From contig SVQO01000017.1 of NCBI GenBank assembly GCA_015065325.1, forward strand, positions 1 through 52,886: a DNA stretch of 52,886 nt, written 5' to 3'. Made by a program: the position numbers and the translations under genes. The notes beneath the pieces were generated by a model. The model did not search any database and had not been told where the DNA came from. It saw only the letters and a list, made by a program, of their open reading frames with translations. Position 1 is the first letter of the stretch, and each line of letters opens with the position of its first letter. This DNA comes from Oscillospiraceae bacterium (lineage in GTDB: Bacteria; Bacillota; Clostridia; Oscillospirales; SIG627). This document shows, piece after piece, positions 16,441-24,409 of the stretch.

Positions 16441-17946
16441 ATGAGGTCAAAACTTTTGATGAAGCGGCTTTTTGCCGCACTGTTTGCGCTTTGGATGCTT
16501 TTTGCCTGTGCCTGCTCCTCGGAGCTTTCCGTAAAGGAAACGGCGTCCTCCCCCGTACCCGCACCGCAGGAGGAGAAGCAGTCTGCCCCCGCCGAGCCTG
16601 CGGTCTTGCCCGATCCCGAGGGGGCGGTTGCCGAGGTGCCCGTGGAGGGACTTGGCATCAACGGCTGGAGCCTTTCGGAATTTACCATCGTATATAGCGA
16701 GGCTCAGCCCGATTATACCGCTCGCGCCGCCCTTTGGCTGCAAAACGAGATCCGCACCAAAACGGGTGTGGAGCTCCCCCTTGCCACGGTGGAAAGCTTG
16801 CCCGAGCCCGCCCCCCACGAGATCGTGGTAGGGGAGACGAGCCGTGATATTTCCAAAGCACTTGCCGCCAAAGCCGACGGTCTGCAATGCTCCTTCCTTG
16901 CCCGTCGGGGACACGTTGCTCTGGAGGGTGAGTCCTTCGTCATTGCCGCCGCCGCTTATCGCTTCGTCACCGATTACCTGGGCGGGAAAAACGTGCCGGC
17001 GGAAATTACCGTGGCTGACCCCGTGACCGCACCCCCCAAGCACTTCGTTTTGCTCATCGGCGACGGAATGGGACAGAACCACGTCAAGCTCTTCGAAGCG
17101 TACCGCGGTCAAAAGGTGGTGGATTACACCGACGGTGAAGATGATTTTTACGGCAATCGCTTCCCCTATCGGGGACTTGCCGTTACCAATAATCTGGAGG
17201 GCGGAACCACCGACAGCGCCGCTGCCGGCACCGCGCTTTCCACAGGCTGCAAGACCTCCAACGGCAGGATCGGACGGTCTGCCGAGGGCGCGGATCTTCT
17301 CTCCATTACCGAGCTCGCCGCTTCCCGCGGTATGGCAACGGCGGTGATGAGTACCGAGGTCTCCTCCGGCGCCACTCCCTCCGCCTTCTCCGCCCACGCC
17401 GACAACCGTAGCGAGACCGAGGCGATCCTGGCGTCCCAAAAGGCGGTGCAGGCAGCCTGCGGCACCGTTATTGACTGCGATTACAACGTCTATACCGCCG
17501 CGGAGCTGACGGCGCTGGAATCGGCGCTGACCGAGAACCTTGCCACCCTTTACGCAAACCAAAACGGTTCCTTTATAATGTACGAGGAGGCGTATATCGA
17601 CAAGCACAGCCACAACAACGAGCTCCTGCTTGCCTTTAAGGCGCTTGCCCGCTTCAATCAAGCCATCGGGATCGTAATGGAGCAGGCGTTCTATCACCCC
17701 GATACCCTGGTCGTTATTACCGCCGACCACGAAACCGGCTCTCTTGTCAACCGCGGTCAGGGAAAATTTTCCTATACCTCCACCGCTCATTCCAATTTCA
17801 AGGTGCCCGTCTTTGCTTACGGGCAGGGCGCCGAGGTCTTTCACGGTCAAACCGTCGAAAACGTCCAGATCCCCAAAACCCTTGCCAAACTGATGGGCGC
17901 AAGTCTTGCGGCGGAGACGGATGCGCAGTATCCTCCCCTGCACTAA
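16441..17946 (+). CDS. Lipoprotein alkaline phosphatase
   Basis: Two adjacent ATGs (16438, 16441) follow ggaggt; the second has the better spacing, giving 501 residues. The signal peptide ends in a lipobox ('LFACACSS'). Residues about 55-190 form an N-terminal domain resembling those in front of some glycosidases and phosphatases ('ALWLQNEIRTKTG', 'HEIVVGETSRDISKAL'). From about 200 it is an alkaline-phosphatase fold: 'LLIGDGMGQNHVK' (metal ligand Asp), 'TTDSAAAGTALSTG' (nucleophile Ser), 'VITADHETGSL' (metal ligands) and 'STAHSNFKVPVFAYG' (metal ligand His). It releases phosphate from monoesters outside the cell. It may respond to phosphate limitation, though no Pho box was recognised. Confidence 0.9.
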   Translation: MRSKLLMKRLFAALFALWMLFACACSSELSVKETASSPVPAPQEEKQSAPAEPAVLPDPEGAVAEVPVEGLGINGWSLSEFTIVYSEAQPDYTARAALWLQNEIRTKTGVELPLATVESLPEPAPHEIVVGETSRDISKALAAKADGLQCSFLARRGHVALEGESFVIAAAAYRFVTDYLGGKNVPAEITVADPVTAPPKHFVLLIGDGMGQNHVKLFEAYRGQKVVDYTDGEDDFYGNRFPYRGLAVTNNLEGGTTDSAAAGTALSTGCKTSNGRIGRSAEGADLLSITELAASRGMATAVMSTEVSSGATPSAFSAHADNRSETEAILASQKAVQAACGTVIDCDYNVYTAAELTALESALTENLATLYANQNGSFIMYEEAYIDKHSHNNELLLAFKALARFNQAIGIVMEQAFYHPDTLVVITADHETGSLVNRGQGKFSYTSTAHSNFKVPVFAYGQGAEVFHGQTVENVQIPKTLAKLMGASLAAETDAQYPPLH

Positions 17947-17986
17947 AAAACGAAAAGGCTTTCCTTCGGGGAAGCCTTTTTTGCGG
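17947..17986 (+). terminator. Terminator after the alkaline phosphatase
   Basis: Stem aaaaggctttcc-ttcg-gggaagcctttttt follows the stop codon. The 48-base stretch 17939-17986 is repeated exactly at 21751-21798, where it also includes the last codons of a gene. Confidence 0.9.
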
Positions 17987-18004
17987 GCTTGTTTTGAAGA
18001 TCTC

Positions 18005-18033
18005 TTGCAAAATGCGTAAAAATATGCTAAGAT
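18005..18033 (+). promoter_or_regulatory. Promoter of the structured leader
   Basis: TTGCAA (18005-18010), a 17-base spacer and TAAGAT (18028-18033) predict a start near G18040, exactly where the first helix of the leader begins. Confidence 0.6.
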
Positions 18034-18039
18034 GAGGAT

Positions 18040-18232
18040 GCCAAACCAACTGAATATCGGGAAAGTATAATGCTTTAGGGAGTATTATGCTCTTTTCGCA
18101 CCCACAAATTGCATTTGATAAAAATGCAAACTTCGATTCTGTAGGTGTGAAGAAGATCTTTCCCGCAGTGTTGGTTTGGCGACTATCGAGGTTTGCGTTT
18201 TTTGTGCGGCTGCTTCGGTGGTCGCACTTTTT
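18040..18232 (+). ncRNA. Candidate cis-regulatory leader RNA with terminator (class not recognised)
   Basis: The leader folds into nested helices: P1 18040-18050/18170-18180 (11 bp, perfect), P2 18058-18065/18158-18165 (8 bp), P3 18066-18073/18082-18089, P4 18095-18102/18144-18151, P5 18109-18116/18122-18129. An intrinsic terminator follows (18204-18213/18218-18227, ttcg loop, then T-rich). The ribosome-binding site of the M23/dockerin gene starts seven bases after the T tract. Alternatively 18120-18135 can pair with 18187-18202 over 16 bp with two G-U pairs, which would break P5. Predicted promoter, multihelix domain closed by P1, terminator and gene start are in the order expected for a riboswitch or attenuator. 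Conserved cores of the common riboswitch classes are not seen. Confidence 0.65.
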
Positions 18233-18248
18233 GTTTTTGGAGGAGATC

Positions 18249-21200
18249 ATGAAAAAGAAGATTTTGTCGCTGATTCTGGCGTTGGCAATGGTACTGCCTT
18301 TGTGCCCTGCCGGGTTATTCAGTATTTCGGTTTATGCCTCAACTAATGAATCTTGGCTTTGGCCAACCTTATCCCCTCAAGGAATTACTATCACATCAAG
18401 TTTTGGATATCGAAATACATCTAACGATACACATAAGGCAATAGATATTAAATGTGCAATGGGAACCCCTGTTTTAGCAACAAAAAGCGGCACGGTATAT
18501 AGCTGTGTACAAAAATACGGTTCTGATGAAAAGACAACTTCTGACGGAACCGAATCGTGGGGCAATTATATTATTTTAAAACATAAAGATGGGACTTATT
18601 CTTTATATGCTCATTTAAGTCAAGATTCCAGAACTGTTTCTAAGGGGAAAGAAATAAAGCAAGGGGATATTATTGCTTATAGCGGGGATTCTGGTCATTC
18701 TACTGGACCACATTTGCATTTTTCCGCACGCACTTATTTCGGTAGTGCATGGAGCAATGTCGATGGGTTAATAAATGTTATGCCCACAGAAGAATTTATA
18801 GGAAAGTACAATATGTCGTATACTCGTTATAAACTGCCAGATGGCTGGCCATCAACACGAATGGCATATCATACCTGCGACCACAAGGATGATAATGGCA
18901 ATTGGTTATACGACAACAAAGGCATTTGTTCTGAGTGTACGGCAGAATTCCCATTGGTTTTAGACGAATCTACGGCAGGAACTTACCAAGTAGCGTCCGG
19001 AAAAACGGCTATTCTGAGAAAAAGACCTTACAAATATTATGAAACCGAGTATAGTTTTACCAGCGGTACTTTTGAAGTGACCGGTTCCGTGGAGAATCAT
19101 TACCCTAATTTATGGTATCAAGTAAAGTATGAGGGGAATGACTATTATGTCTATTGCGAGAATCTAAAGAAAACACATACCCATGTTTATGTTTACGAAA
19201 ATTATGATTCGGCCCATCCACACAAGATATATGAATATTGTTCTTGCGGACAATCACGCGACTCCGGACGCACATTAACATTTGATGATTGTGCGGCCTG
19301 CAATCCCACCAATGAATATACAAGCACCGATCCCGATAAGTATGATTATCCCGAGCGCTCTTTAAAATACGACTCTTCCTCCGCGACGATGACCGGTTCC
19401 GATGTTGCTTGGGTACAGGCAGTTCTTTATCAGTTAGGGTATAGTATCACTATTGACGGAAAATATGGGCCTTCTACCCGTAATGTAGTTAAAGATTTCC
19501 AGAGTGATTACGGCTTAGAAGTGGACGGCAGTTGTGGTCCTGCAACCCGCGCAAAACTGAAAGAGTTGTGGGAGGCAAAAAAGCACACTACCCACTCCTA
19601 TACGATCACCGGCTATGATGCGGCCCACCCCCACAAACAATACAAAAAATGCTCTTGCGGAGCTGTTCAATACACCGGTTCTGATATCAATTCGTGGAAA
19701 GGAATGTACTACGATACAGACCATCCCCACAAAGAATATAGAACCTGTATTCAATGTGGATACGTTGAATATACCGGAAAAACCAGCACAGTAAGCACCT
19801 GTGCATCTTGCCATACTCATTCCTACAGCAATGCCTGTGACGCAAGCTGTAATACCTGTGGAGCAACGCGCACACCCGCCGCTCACGTTTACACCAATGC
19901 TTGCGATGAATATTGCAACGTTTGTTTTGCACTTCGTTCAGTACCGGGCCACTCCTACGACAACGCCTGCGACGCAAGCTGCAACATTTGCGGAGCAACC
20001 CGAACTCCCGCTGCTCACATTTACACCAATGCTTGCGATGAATATTGCAACGTTTGTTTCGCGCTTCGGTCGGTGCCGGGGCACTCCTACGACAACGCTT
20101 GCGACGCCACTTGTAATACTTGTGGAGCCACTCGGACTATAACCCACTCCTATACGATCACAGGCTATGATGCGGCGCACCCTCACAAACAATACAAAAA
20201 ATGCTCTTGCGGTGCTGTTCAGTACACCGGTTCTGATATCAACTCATGGAAAGGAATGTACTACGATACAGCCCATCCGCACAAGGAATACAGAACTTGC
20301 ATTCAATGCGGCTATGTCGAATATACCGGAAAAACCAGTACGGTAAGCACTTGTGCATCTTGTTATCCGGTAGGAACAGCTTCTATTTCTCTTTCTGCTA
20401 CAAAGGTAGCTGTTGGCGAAAAAGTTACGGTATCTTGGTCTGCTGTCAGCAATGCCAAGGAATATAACGTAAAATATCGCGATAGCAACCAAAACTCCCA
20501 TTTGATTGCGACGACATCCTCTGTTTTAAAAGACATTTCTTTTGATGCGGCGGGGACCTACGTTATTTACATAGATAGCATTGGAAAGAATGGAGACTAT
20601 AAGAAAAGCAACGAGATTACGCTGACTGTATATAAGCCTTACGTGATCACATACGATCTGAACGGCGGTACAGGTAACTTTTCTCTGACTACTTCTGAAA
20701 ACACTACCATTCAACTCACTAAAGCTGTTCCCCAAAAAGAGGGATATCGTTTTACGGGTTGGGTTTGCGAACCGAATGATGCGGCGATCATGACCGTTGG
20801 CGGAACTTACTACCTTGTCGTTGGAAAAAGCACAGATTATAAGGTAATCGCACAATGGGAATGCTTGACGCACGCTTATGACAACAACTGCGATGCCGAT
20901 TGTAACGTTTGCGGAGCAAAACGTAGTGTGTCTCACACCTACGACAATGATTGTGATACCGATTGTAACGTTTGCGGTCAGGTTCGTGAAATTACCCATA
21001 TTTACGACAACGCCTGCGATGCAAGCTGTGATACGTGCGGAGCTACCCGCACGCCCGCTGCTCACGTGTATGACGATGATCGTGACGAAAGCTGTAACGT
21101 GTGCGGAATGGTGCGCGTTGATGCACGGGAATTGATCGTTATGCTTTCTCAGAGTGAGGTCGCGCACGGAGATACCTTTACCGTGTCGGTGTCTCTTCCC

Positions 21201-21758
21201 GAACCGATCACCGCAAAGGGCTTTGGTCTGGATTTCTCAGCGATCTACGATAAGGATGCGTTTGAGTGGGTCAGCGGTGACTGGTCGCAGAGTATCAAGG
21301 AAAATTCCTTGATGGCACCGGTAAATCCCGGTACGCAGTCGGTGTTCGTAGCGCAAAATGCTTTTGAGATCTCCGGCGAGATCTTTACCCTCACTCTCCG
21401 TGTAAAGGAGACTGCTGCGTGTGGTTCCCATAGGATAGAAGGTCCCGCAATCACACAAATCGAGAACGTTTCTCCCGTCGGTGCCACGGTTACGGTGGAT
21501 CATCTTTACGATAACGTGAGAGATTTCGTCTGCAATATTTGTGGTTATGAAAGACCTGCTTACACCCCCGGTGACGTGGATGGAATTCCCGGCGTCAGTA
21601 TGGACGATGCAATTCATTTGTTGTTCGCCATCAACTTCCCCGATGTTTATCAGGTCAACCAGCCCTGCGACTTTGACGGAAGCGGCGCGGTGGATCAGGA
21701 TGACGCGATCTACCTCCTGTTCTACGTCAACTTCAAAGACCTCTATCCCTTGCACTAA
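18249..21758 (+). CDS. Secreted multidomain M23 peptidase with cohesin-like and dockerin modules
   Basis: The start at 18249 has ggaggagatc and a signal peptide (to about residue 31). The product is 1169 residues. In order: an M23 peptidase (about 45-180; zinc ligands in 'HKAIDI' and 'GPHLHFS'), an SH3-like segment (about 240-305), a peptidoglycan-binding type 1 domain (about 375-440; 'VQAVLYQLGYSITIDGKYG'), and many Cys-rich units of the form CD-xx-C-N-xC-G. A Fn3-like domain follows (about 715-795), then an InlB-type B repeat (about 800-875), more Cys units, a cohesin-like domain (about 960-1085) and a two-repeat type I dockerin (about 1105-1169; 'GDVDGIPGVSMDDAIHLL', 'CDFDGSGAVDQDDAIYLL'). 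A 73-residue block is duplicated (19593, 20145). Likely wall-acting and part of a surface assembly. The first two thirds are clearly more AT-rich than the ends, suggesting a chimera. Confidence 0.85.
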   Translation: MKKKILSLILALAMVLPLCPAGLFSISVYASTNESWLWPTLSPQGITITSSFGYRNTSNDTHKAIDIKCAMGTPVLATKSGTVYSCVQKYGSDEKTTSDGTESWGNYIILKHKDGTYSLYAHLSQDSRTVSKGKEIKQGDIIAYSGDSGHSTGPHLHFSARTYFGSAWSNVDGLINVMPTEEFIGKYNMSYTRYKLPDGWPSTRMAYHTCDHKDDNGNWLYDNKGICSECTAEFPLVLDESTAGTYQVASGKTAILRKRPYKYYETEYSFTSGTFEVTGSVENHYPNLWYQVKYEGNDYYVYCENLKKTHTHVYVYENYDSAHPHKIYEYCSCGQSRDSGRTLTFDDCAACNPTNEYTSTDPDKYDYPERSLKYDSSSATMTGSDVAWVQAVLYQLGYSITIDGKYGPSTRNVVKDFQSDYGLEVDGSCGPATRAKLKELWEAKKHTTHSYTITGYDAAHPHKQYKKCSCGAVQYTGSDINSWKGMYYDTDHPHKEYRTCIQCGYVEYTGKTSTVSTCASCHTHSYSNACDASCNTCGATRTPAAHVYTNACDEYCNVCFALRSVPGHSYDNACDASCNICGATRTPAAHIYTNACDEYCNVCFALRSVPGHSYDNACDATCNTCGATRTITHSYTITGYDAAHPHKQYKKCSCGAVQYTGSDINSWKGMYYDTAHPHKEYRTCIQCGYVEYTGKTSTVSTCASCYPVGTASISLSATKVAVGEKVTVSWSAVSNAKEYNVKYRDSNQNSHLIATTSSVLKDISFDAAGTYVIYIDSIGKNGDYKKSNEITLTVYKPYVITYDLNGGTGNFSLTTSENTTIQLTKAVPQKEGYRFTGWVCEPNDAAIMTVGGTYYLVVGKSTDYKVIAQWECLTHAYDNNCDADCNVCGAKRSVSHTYDNDCDTDCNVCGQVREITHIYDNACDASCDTCGATRTPAAHVYDDDRDESCNVCGMVRVDARELIVMLSQSEVAHGDTFTVSVSLPEPITAKGFGLDFSAIYDKDAFEWVSGDWSQSIKENSLMAPVNPGTQSVFVAQNAFEISGEIFTLTLRVKETAACGSHRIEGPAITQIENVSPVGATVTVDHLYDNVRDFVCNICGYERPAYTPGDVDGIPGVSMDDAIHLLFAINFPDVYQVNQPCDFDGSGAVDQDDAIYLLFYVNFKDLYPLH
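19593..20363 (+). repeat. Internal duplication inside the M23/dockerin gene
   Basis: About 219 bases from 19593 ('HSYTITGYDAAHPHKQ') recur from 20145, 552 bases later and in frame, with few substitutions. Between them sit near-identical Cys-rich units. The nucleotide similarity shows recent expansion within the gene. Confidence 0.85.
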
Positions 21759-21798
21759 AAAACGAAAAGGCTTTCCTTCGGGGAAGCCTTTTTTGCGG
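21759..21798 (+). terminator. Terminator after the M23/dockerin gene
   Basis: Hairpin aaaaggctttcc-ttcg-gggaagcctttttt, identical to the one after the alkaline phosphatase. Confidence 0.9.
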
Positions 21799-22443
21799 AA
21801 ACGGTCGCTTTTTTGAAAAAAGCTTGGCAAAAAACTTCCCACCGGAAAATCTCTTTGTTCGTACAAAATTCTTGACATGTCGCAGGGACCGGCGTCTCGA
21901 CGGTCCGCAGACGAGCGTACAGAATAACGAGAAAAATCCTTGCTTCCGCAAGATTGCGGGTATCTTTGCCTTCTCCGGTGGGAGAAGGTGGCAGCCGTAG
22001 GCTGACGAATGAGGTGTTACAATCACCGTGCAATCCCGCAGAATTGCGGATATATTTGTCTTGCGCCGAATAACGGGATGTCGAGGGGAGCGATGGGAGC
22101 GCGCGAAGCGAAGAAGCGACCTGAGCGAGTGGCAGCGGTCGAAATTTTGCGTAGCGAATAGCAAGCAAAAAATTTCGGGTACCGCAACAGGGTCGCCATC
22201 CCCTACGATGCAAACATTGATAACACATATTTGCTTTTGCAAAAATTCTCGGTTTCCGCTCGCACAAGAGAAGGCTTAATGCCTAGATCCGTTTACTGGT
22301 AGCAAGCAACAATTGCATGGCTGACAGGCCAACACGAAAGCGCATTTGTGAGGTGTCGGTACCGTTTAGGGCTCTGCCCGAAAACGAAATACCACCCGCT
22401 ATGCGGGTGGATATTTATTGCGGGAAGTATTTTGCTTTTTTTC
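21799..22443. repeat. Gene-free spacer with dispersed repeats
   Basis: About 21868-21965 contains a repeat arm shared with 11350-11405 ('cagacgagcgtaca'). About 21990-22245 is a copy of the long dispersed repeat whose hairpin loop has been expanded: gggatg (22075-22080) pairs with catccc (22197-22202) across about 116 bases instead of 10. Inside, 'cgaaattttgc' and 'gcaaaaaatttcg' form a second hairpin. About 22265-22385 is unassigned. 'ccacccgctatgcgggtgg' near 22392-22410 is a stem-loop of the kind seen at the ends of IS200/IS605-like remnants, or simply a terminator. Confidence 0.6.
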
Positions 22444-22472
22444 TTGTAATTCGGGGGCGGGGGTGGTAAAAT
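22444..22472 (+). promoter_or_regulatory. Promoter of the lactate racemase-family gene
   Basis: TTGTAA (22444-22449), a 17-base spacer and TAAAAT (22467-22472) lie 30 bases before the start codon. Confidence 0.65.
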
Positions 22473-22502
22473 GGAGAAAATGAAATTGATAAAGAGGTAG
22501 CT

Positions 22503-23780
22503 ATGGAACCGATCCGATTTCCTTACGGAAAAGAATTTTTGGAATACACGCCCGAGAGGGAATGCGCCGTGCTGACCTCCTCGGTGGAGGAGTACGTGCC
22601 CGAGGAGCGGGGAGAGGCTTTGGTACTGGAAGCGCTGAAAAAGCCGGTGGAAAGCCCTGGTCTTTCGGAATTGGCGGTGGGCAAGAAAAAGGTGGTGCTC
22701 ATTGCCAGCGACCACACCAGACCCGTTCCCAGCCGTATCATCGTGCCTGCTATGCTGGCGGAGATCCGTCGAGGCAATCCCGAGGCTCAGATCACCATCC
22801 TCATCGCAACGGGCTGTCACCGCGGTACCACTCCCGAGGAGCTTGAAGCAAAATTCGGTGAGGCCATTGTAAAAAAAGAGAAGATCGTGGTTCACGATTG
22901 CGACGACGAGGAGATGCTGGTAGAGCTGGGCACCTTGCCCTCCGGCGGCAAGTGCATCGTCAACCGACTTGCGGTGGAGGCGGATCTTTTGGTTGCGGAG
23001 GGCTTTATCGAGCCCCACTTCTTTGCGGGCTTTTCCGGCGGCAGAAAGAGCGTTCTTCCCGGGATCGCGGGGCGAAAGACCGTTCTTGCCAATCACTGCG
23101 CGGAGTTTATTGCCGATGAAAATGCCCGCACCGGTGTTCTGGAGAACAATCCCGTGCATCGGGATATGCTTTGGGCGGCGGAAAAGGCGGGGCTTGCCTT
23201 TATCGTCAACGTGGTGCTGAACGGTGAAAAGGAAGCGATTTTTGCTACGGCGGGGCACCCCGTCCACGCCCACAAGGCGGGAACGGATTTCCTTGCGTCT
23301 CTTTGTCAGGTGAAAACGCCGCCCACGGACGTTGTGATCTCCACCAACGGCGGCTATCCTCTGGATCAGAATCTGTATCAGGCGGTGAAGGGGATGACCG
23401 CGGCGGAGGGTGCCGTAAAGGAGGGCGGTGTGATCATTATGCTTGCACGATCCGACGACGGCATCGGCGGGGAGCATTTCTACAAGCAGCTTTCCCGCGG
23501 AAAAACCCCCGAGGAGCTTCTGGAGGAATTTCTCGCCCGCCATCGGGACGAGACCGAGCCCGACCAGTGGCAGTCCCAGATCTTTGCCCGCGTTCTTGCC
23601 CGTGCCCGCGTGATCTATTTATCCGAGCTTGACGACGAAACCGTTCGCGCAATGAATATGATCCCCGCTCACTCCATTCCCGAGGCGCTTTCCCTTGCCG
23701 CGTCTCTCCTGGGCAAAGCGGATTATTCGCTGACGGTGATTCCGGATGGAGTTGCTGTAATAATGGTTTCCGCCTCATAA
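22503..23780 (+). CDS. larA: Nickel-dependent lactate racemase family protein (LarA-like)
   Basis: This 425-residue protein follows the LarA pattern: 'IASDHTRPVPSRIIVPAML', the active-site His region 'ATGCHRGTTPEEL', and 'EPHFFAGFSGGRKSVLPG' with the second His and the lysine that holds the nickel-pincer cofactor in characterised LarA. Length and domain order are normal. LarA interconverts D- and L-lactate, but many homologues act on other alpha-hydroxyacids, so the substrate is uncertain. The cofactor-making genes larB, larC and larE are not in the window. The gene ends 'VSAS-stop', and its stop codon overlaps the first base of a structured repeat array. Confidence 0.85.
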   Translation: MEPIRFPYGKEFLEYTPERECAVLTSSVEEYVPEERGEALVLEALKKPVESPGLSELAVGKKKVVLIASDHTRPVPSRIIVPAMLAEIRRGNPEAQITILIATGCHRGTTPEELEAKFGEAIVKKEKIVVHDCDDEEMLVELGTLPSGGKCIVNRLAVEADLLVAEGFIEPHFFAGFSGGRKSVLPGIAGRKTVLANHCAEFIADENARTGVLENNPVHRDMLWAAEKAGLAFIVNVVLNGEKEAIFATAGHPVHAHKAGTDFLASLCQVKTPPTDVVISTNGGYPLDQNLYQAVKGMTAAEGAVKEGGVIIMLARSDDGIGGEHFYKQLSRGKTPEELLEEFLARHRDETEPDQWQSQIFARVLARARVIYLSELDDETVRAMNMIPAHSIPEALSLAASLLGKADYSLTVIPDGVAVIMVSAS

Positions 23781-24007
23781 ATTTGCTTTGTAAAATCCGC
23801 TGCAGCTTCGTCAAGGTGCGATAAATTGCTCAGTCATTTACGGTAGTAAACTCCTTCGCAATTTTCTTCCTTTCCTCGCTTCGCAGGATTTTACTTCGCA
23901 AATTGGTTGCGACTTTGTCAAGGTGCGATAAATTGCTCAGTCATTTACAGGAGTAAACTCCTTCGCAATTTTCTTCCTTTCCTCGCTTCGCAGGATTTTA
24001 CTTCGCA
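23780..24007 (+). repeat. Structured tandem repeat array A (about 107-bp units)
   Basis: Two units. The first has terminal arms 23780-23798 and 23886-23904, which pair over 16 of 19 positions with a central 3x3 internal loop. Inside is a stem aaattgc/gcaattt (23823-23829/23858-23864) enclosing a hairpin tttac-ggta-gtaaa (23837-23850). The second unit starts 107 bases later and lacks its own 5' arm. Same fold as arrays B and C with different stem sequences. It starts on the larA stop codon. Confidence 0.8.
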
Positions 24008-24328
24008 AATTGGTTGGGGTTTTGTTCCTTTTTTTCAAAAAGATTTTGCCCCACGCCCCTCAAAACGGATCGCCGGGAAATGGAGAACGAGTTGTTAAAA
24101 ATTCCTTGTGAGAAGTTTTTTCGGTTCCTTTTTTTCAAAAAAGGAACGGTGCTTACGGAAAAAGCGACCTTTTTTCAAAAAGATTTTGCCCCACACCCCT
24201 CAAAACGGATCGCGGGAAATGGAGAACGAGTTGTTAAAAATTCCCTGTGAGAAGTTTTTTCGGTTCCTTTTTTCAAAAAAGGAACGGTGCTTACGGAAAA
24301 AGCGGCCTTTTTTTCAAAAAAGACTATG
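24008..24328 (+). repeat. Tandem 140-bp repeat following array A
   Basis: Two near-identical copies 140 bases apart carry 'cccctcaaaacggatcg', 'gagaacgagttgttaaaaat' and the hairpin ggttccttttttcaaaaaaggaac. The module 'cccctcaaaacggatcg' followed by 'gaagttttt-ggttcc' also occurs at 41016-41060 and 41741-41785, next to array B. No gene is seen. Confidence 0.75.
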
Positions 24329-24374
24329 CAAAAAAGAGGTTTTCCGATTATTGTTCGGAAAACCTCTCTTGTGT
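24329..24374 (-). terminator. Terminator of the pyridoxamine kinase gene
   Basis: The hairpin agaggttttccga/tcggaaaacctct lies about 40 bases past the stop codon of the minus-strand kinase gene and is flanked by A/T runs. Confidence 0.75.
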
Positions 24375-24409
24375 TTTTACGGGAAGTTTCTTTTCAAAGA
24401 AAGGGCTGA

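Noticed and set aside
16447-17943. 498-codon open frame antisense to the alkaline phosphatase
   Set aside because: The plus-strand frame has a signal peptide and all phosphatase motifs. The antisense product is a low-complexity Gly-rich shadow.
18040-18180. Invertible promoter flanked by the 11-bp inverted repeat
   Set aside because: A TATAAT lies between the arms, so a phase switch is conceivable. However, no recombinase is near, a promoter is already placed upstream of the left arm, and the nested inner helices plus terminator fit an RNA leader better.
23780-24007. CRISPR array or integron attC series
   Set aside because: Units of 107-121 bp have no unique spacers, and no cas genes are near. 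attC-like folding was considered, but no integrase gene or GTTRRRY core at consistent positions was seen.
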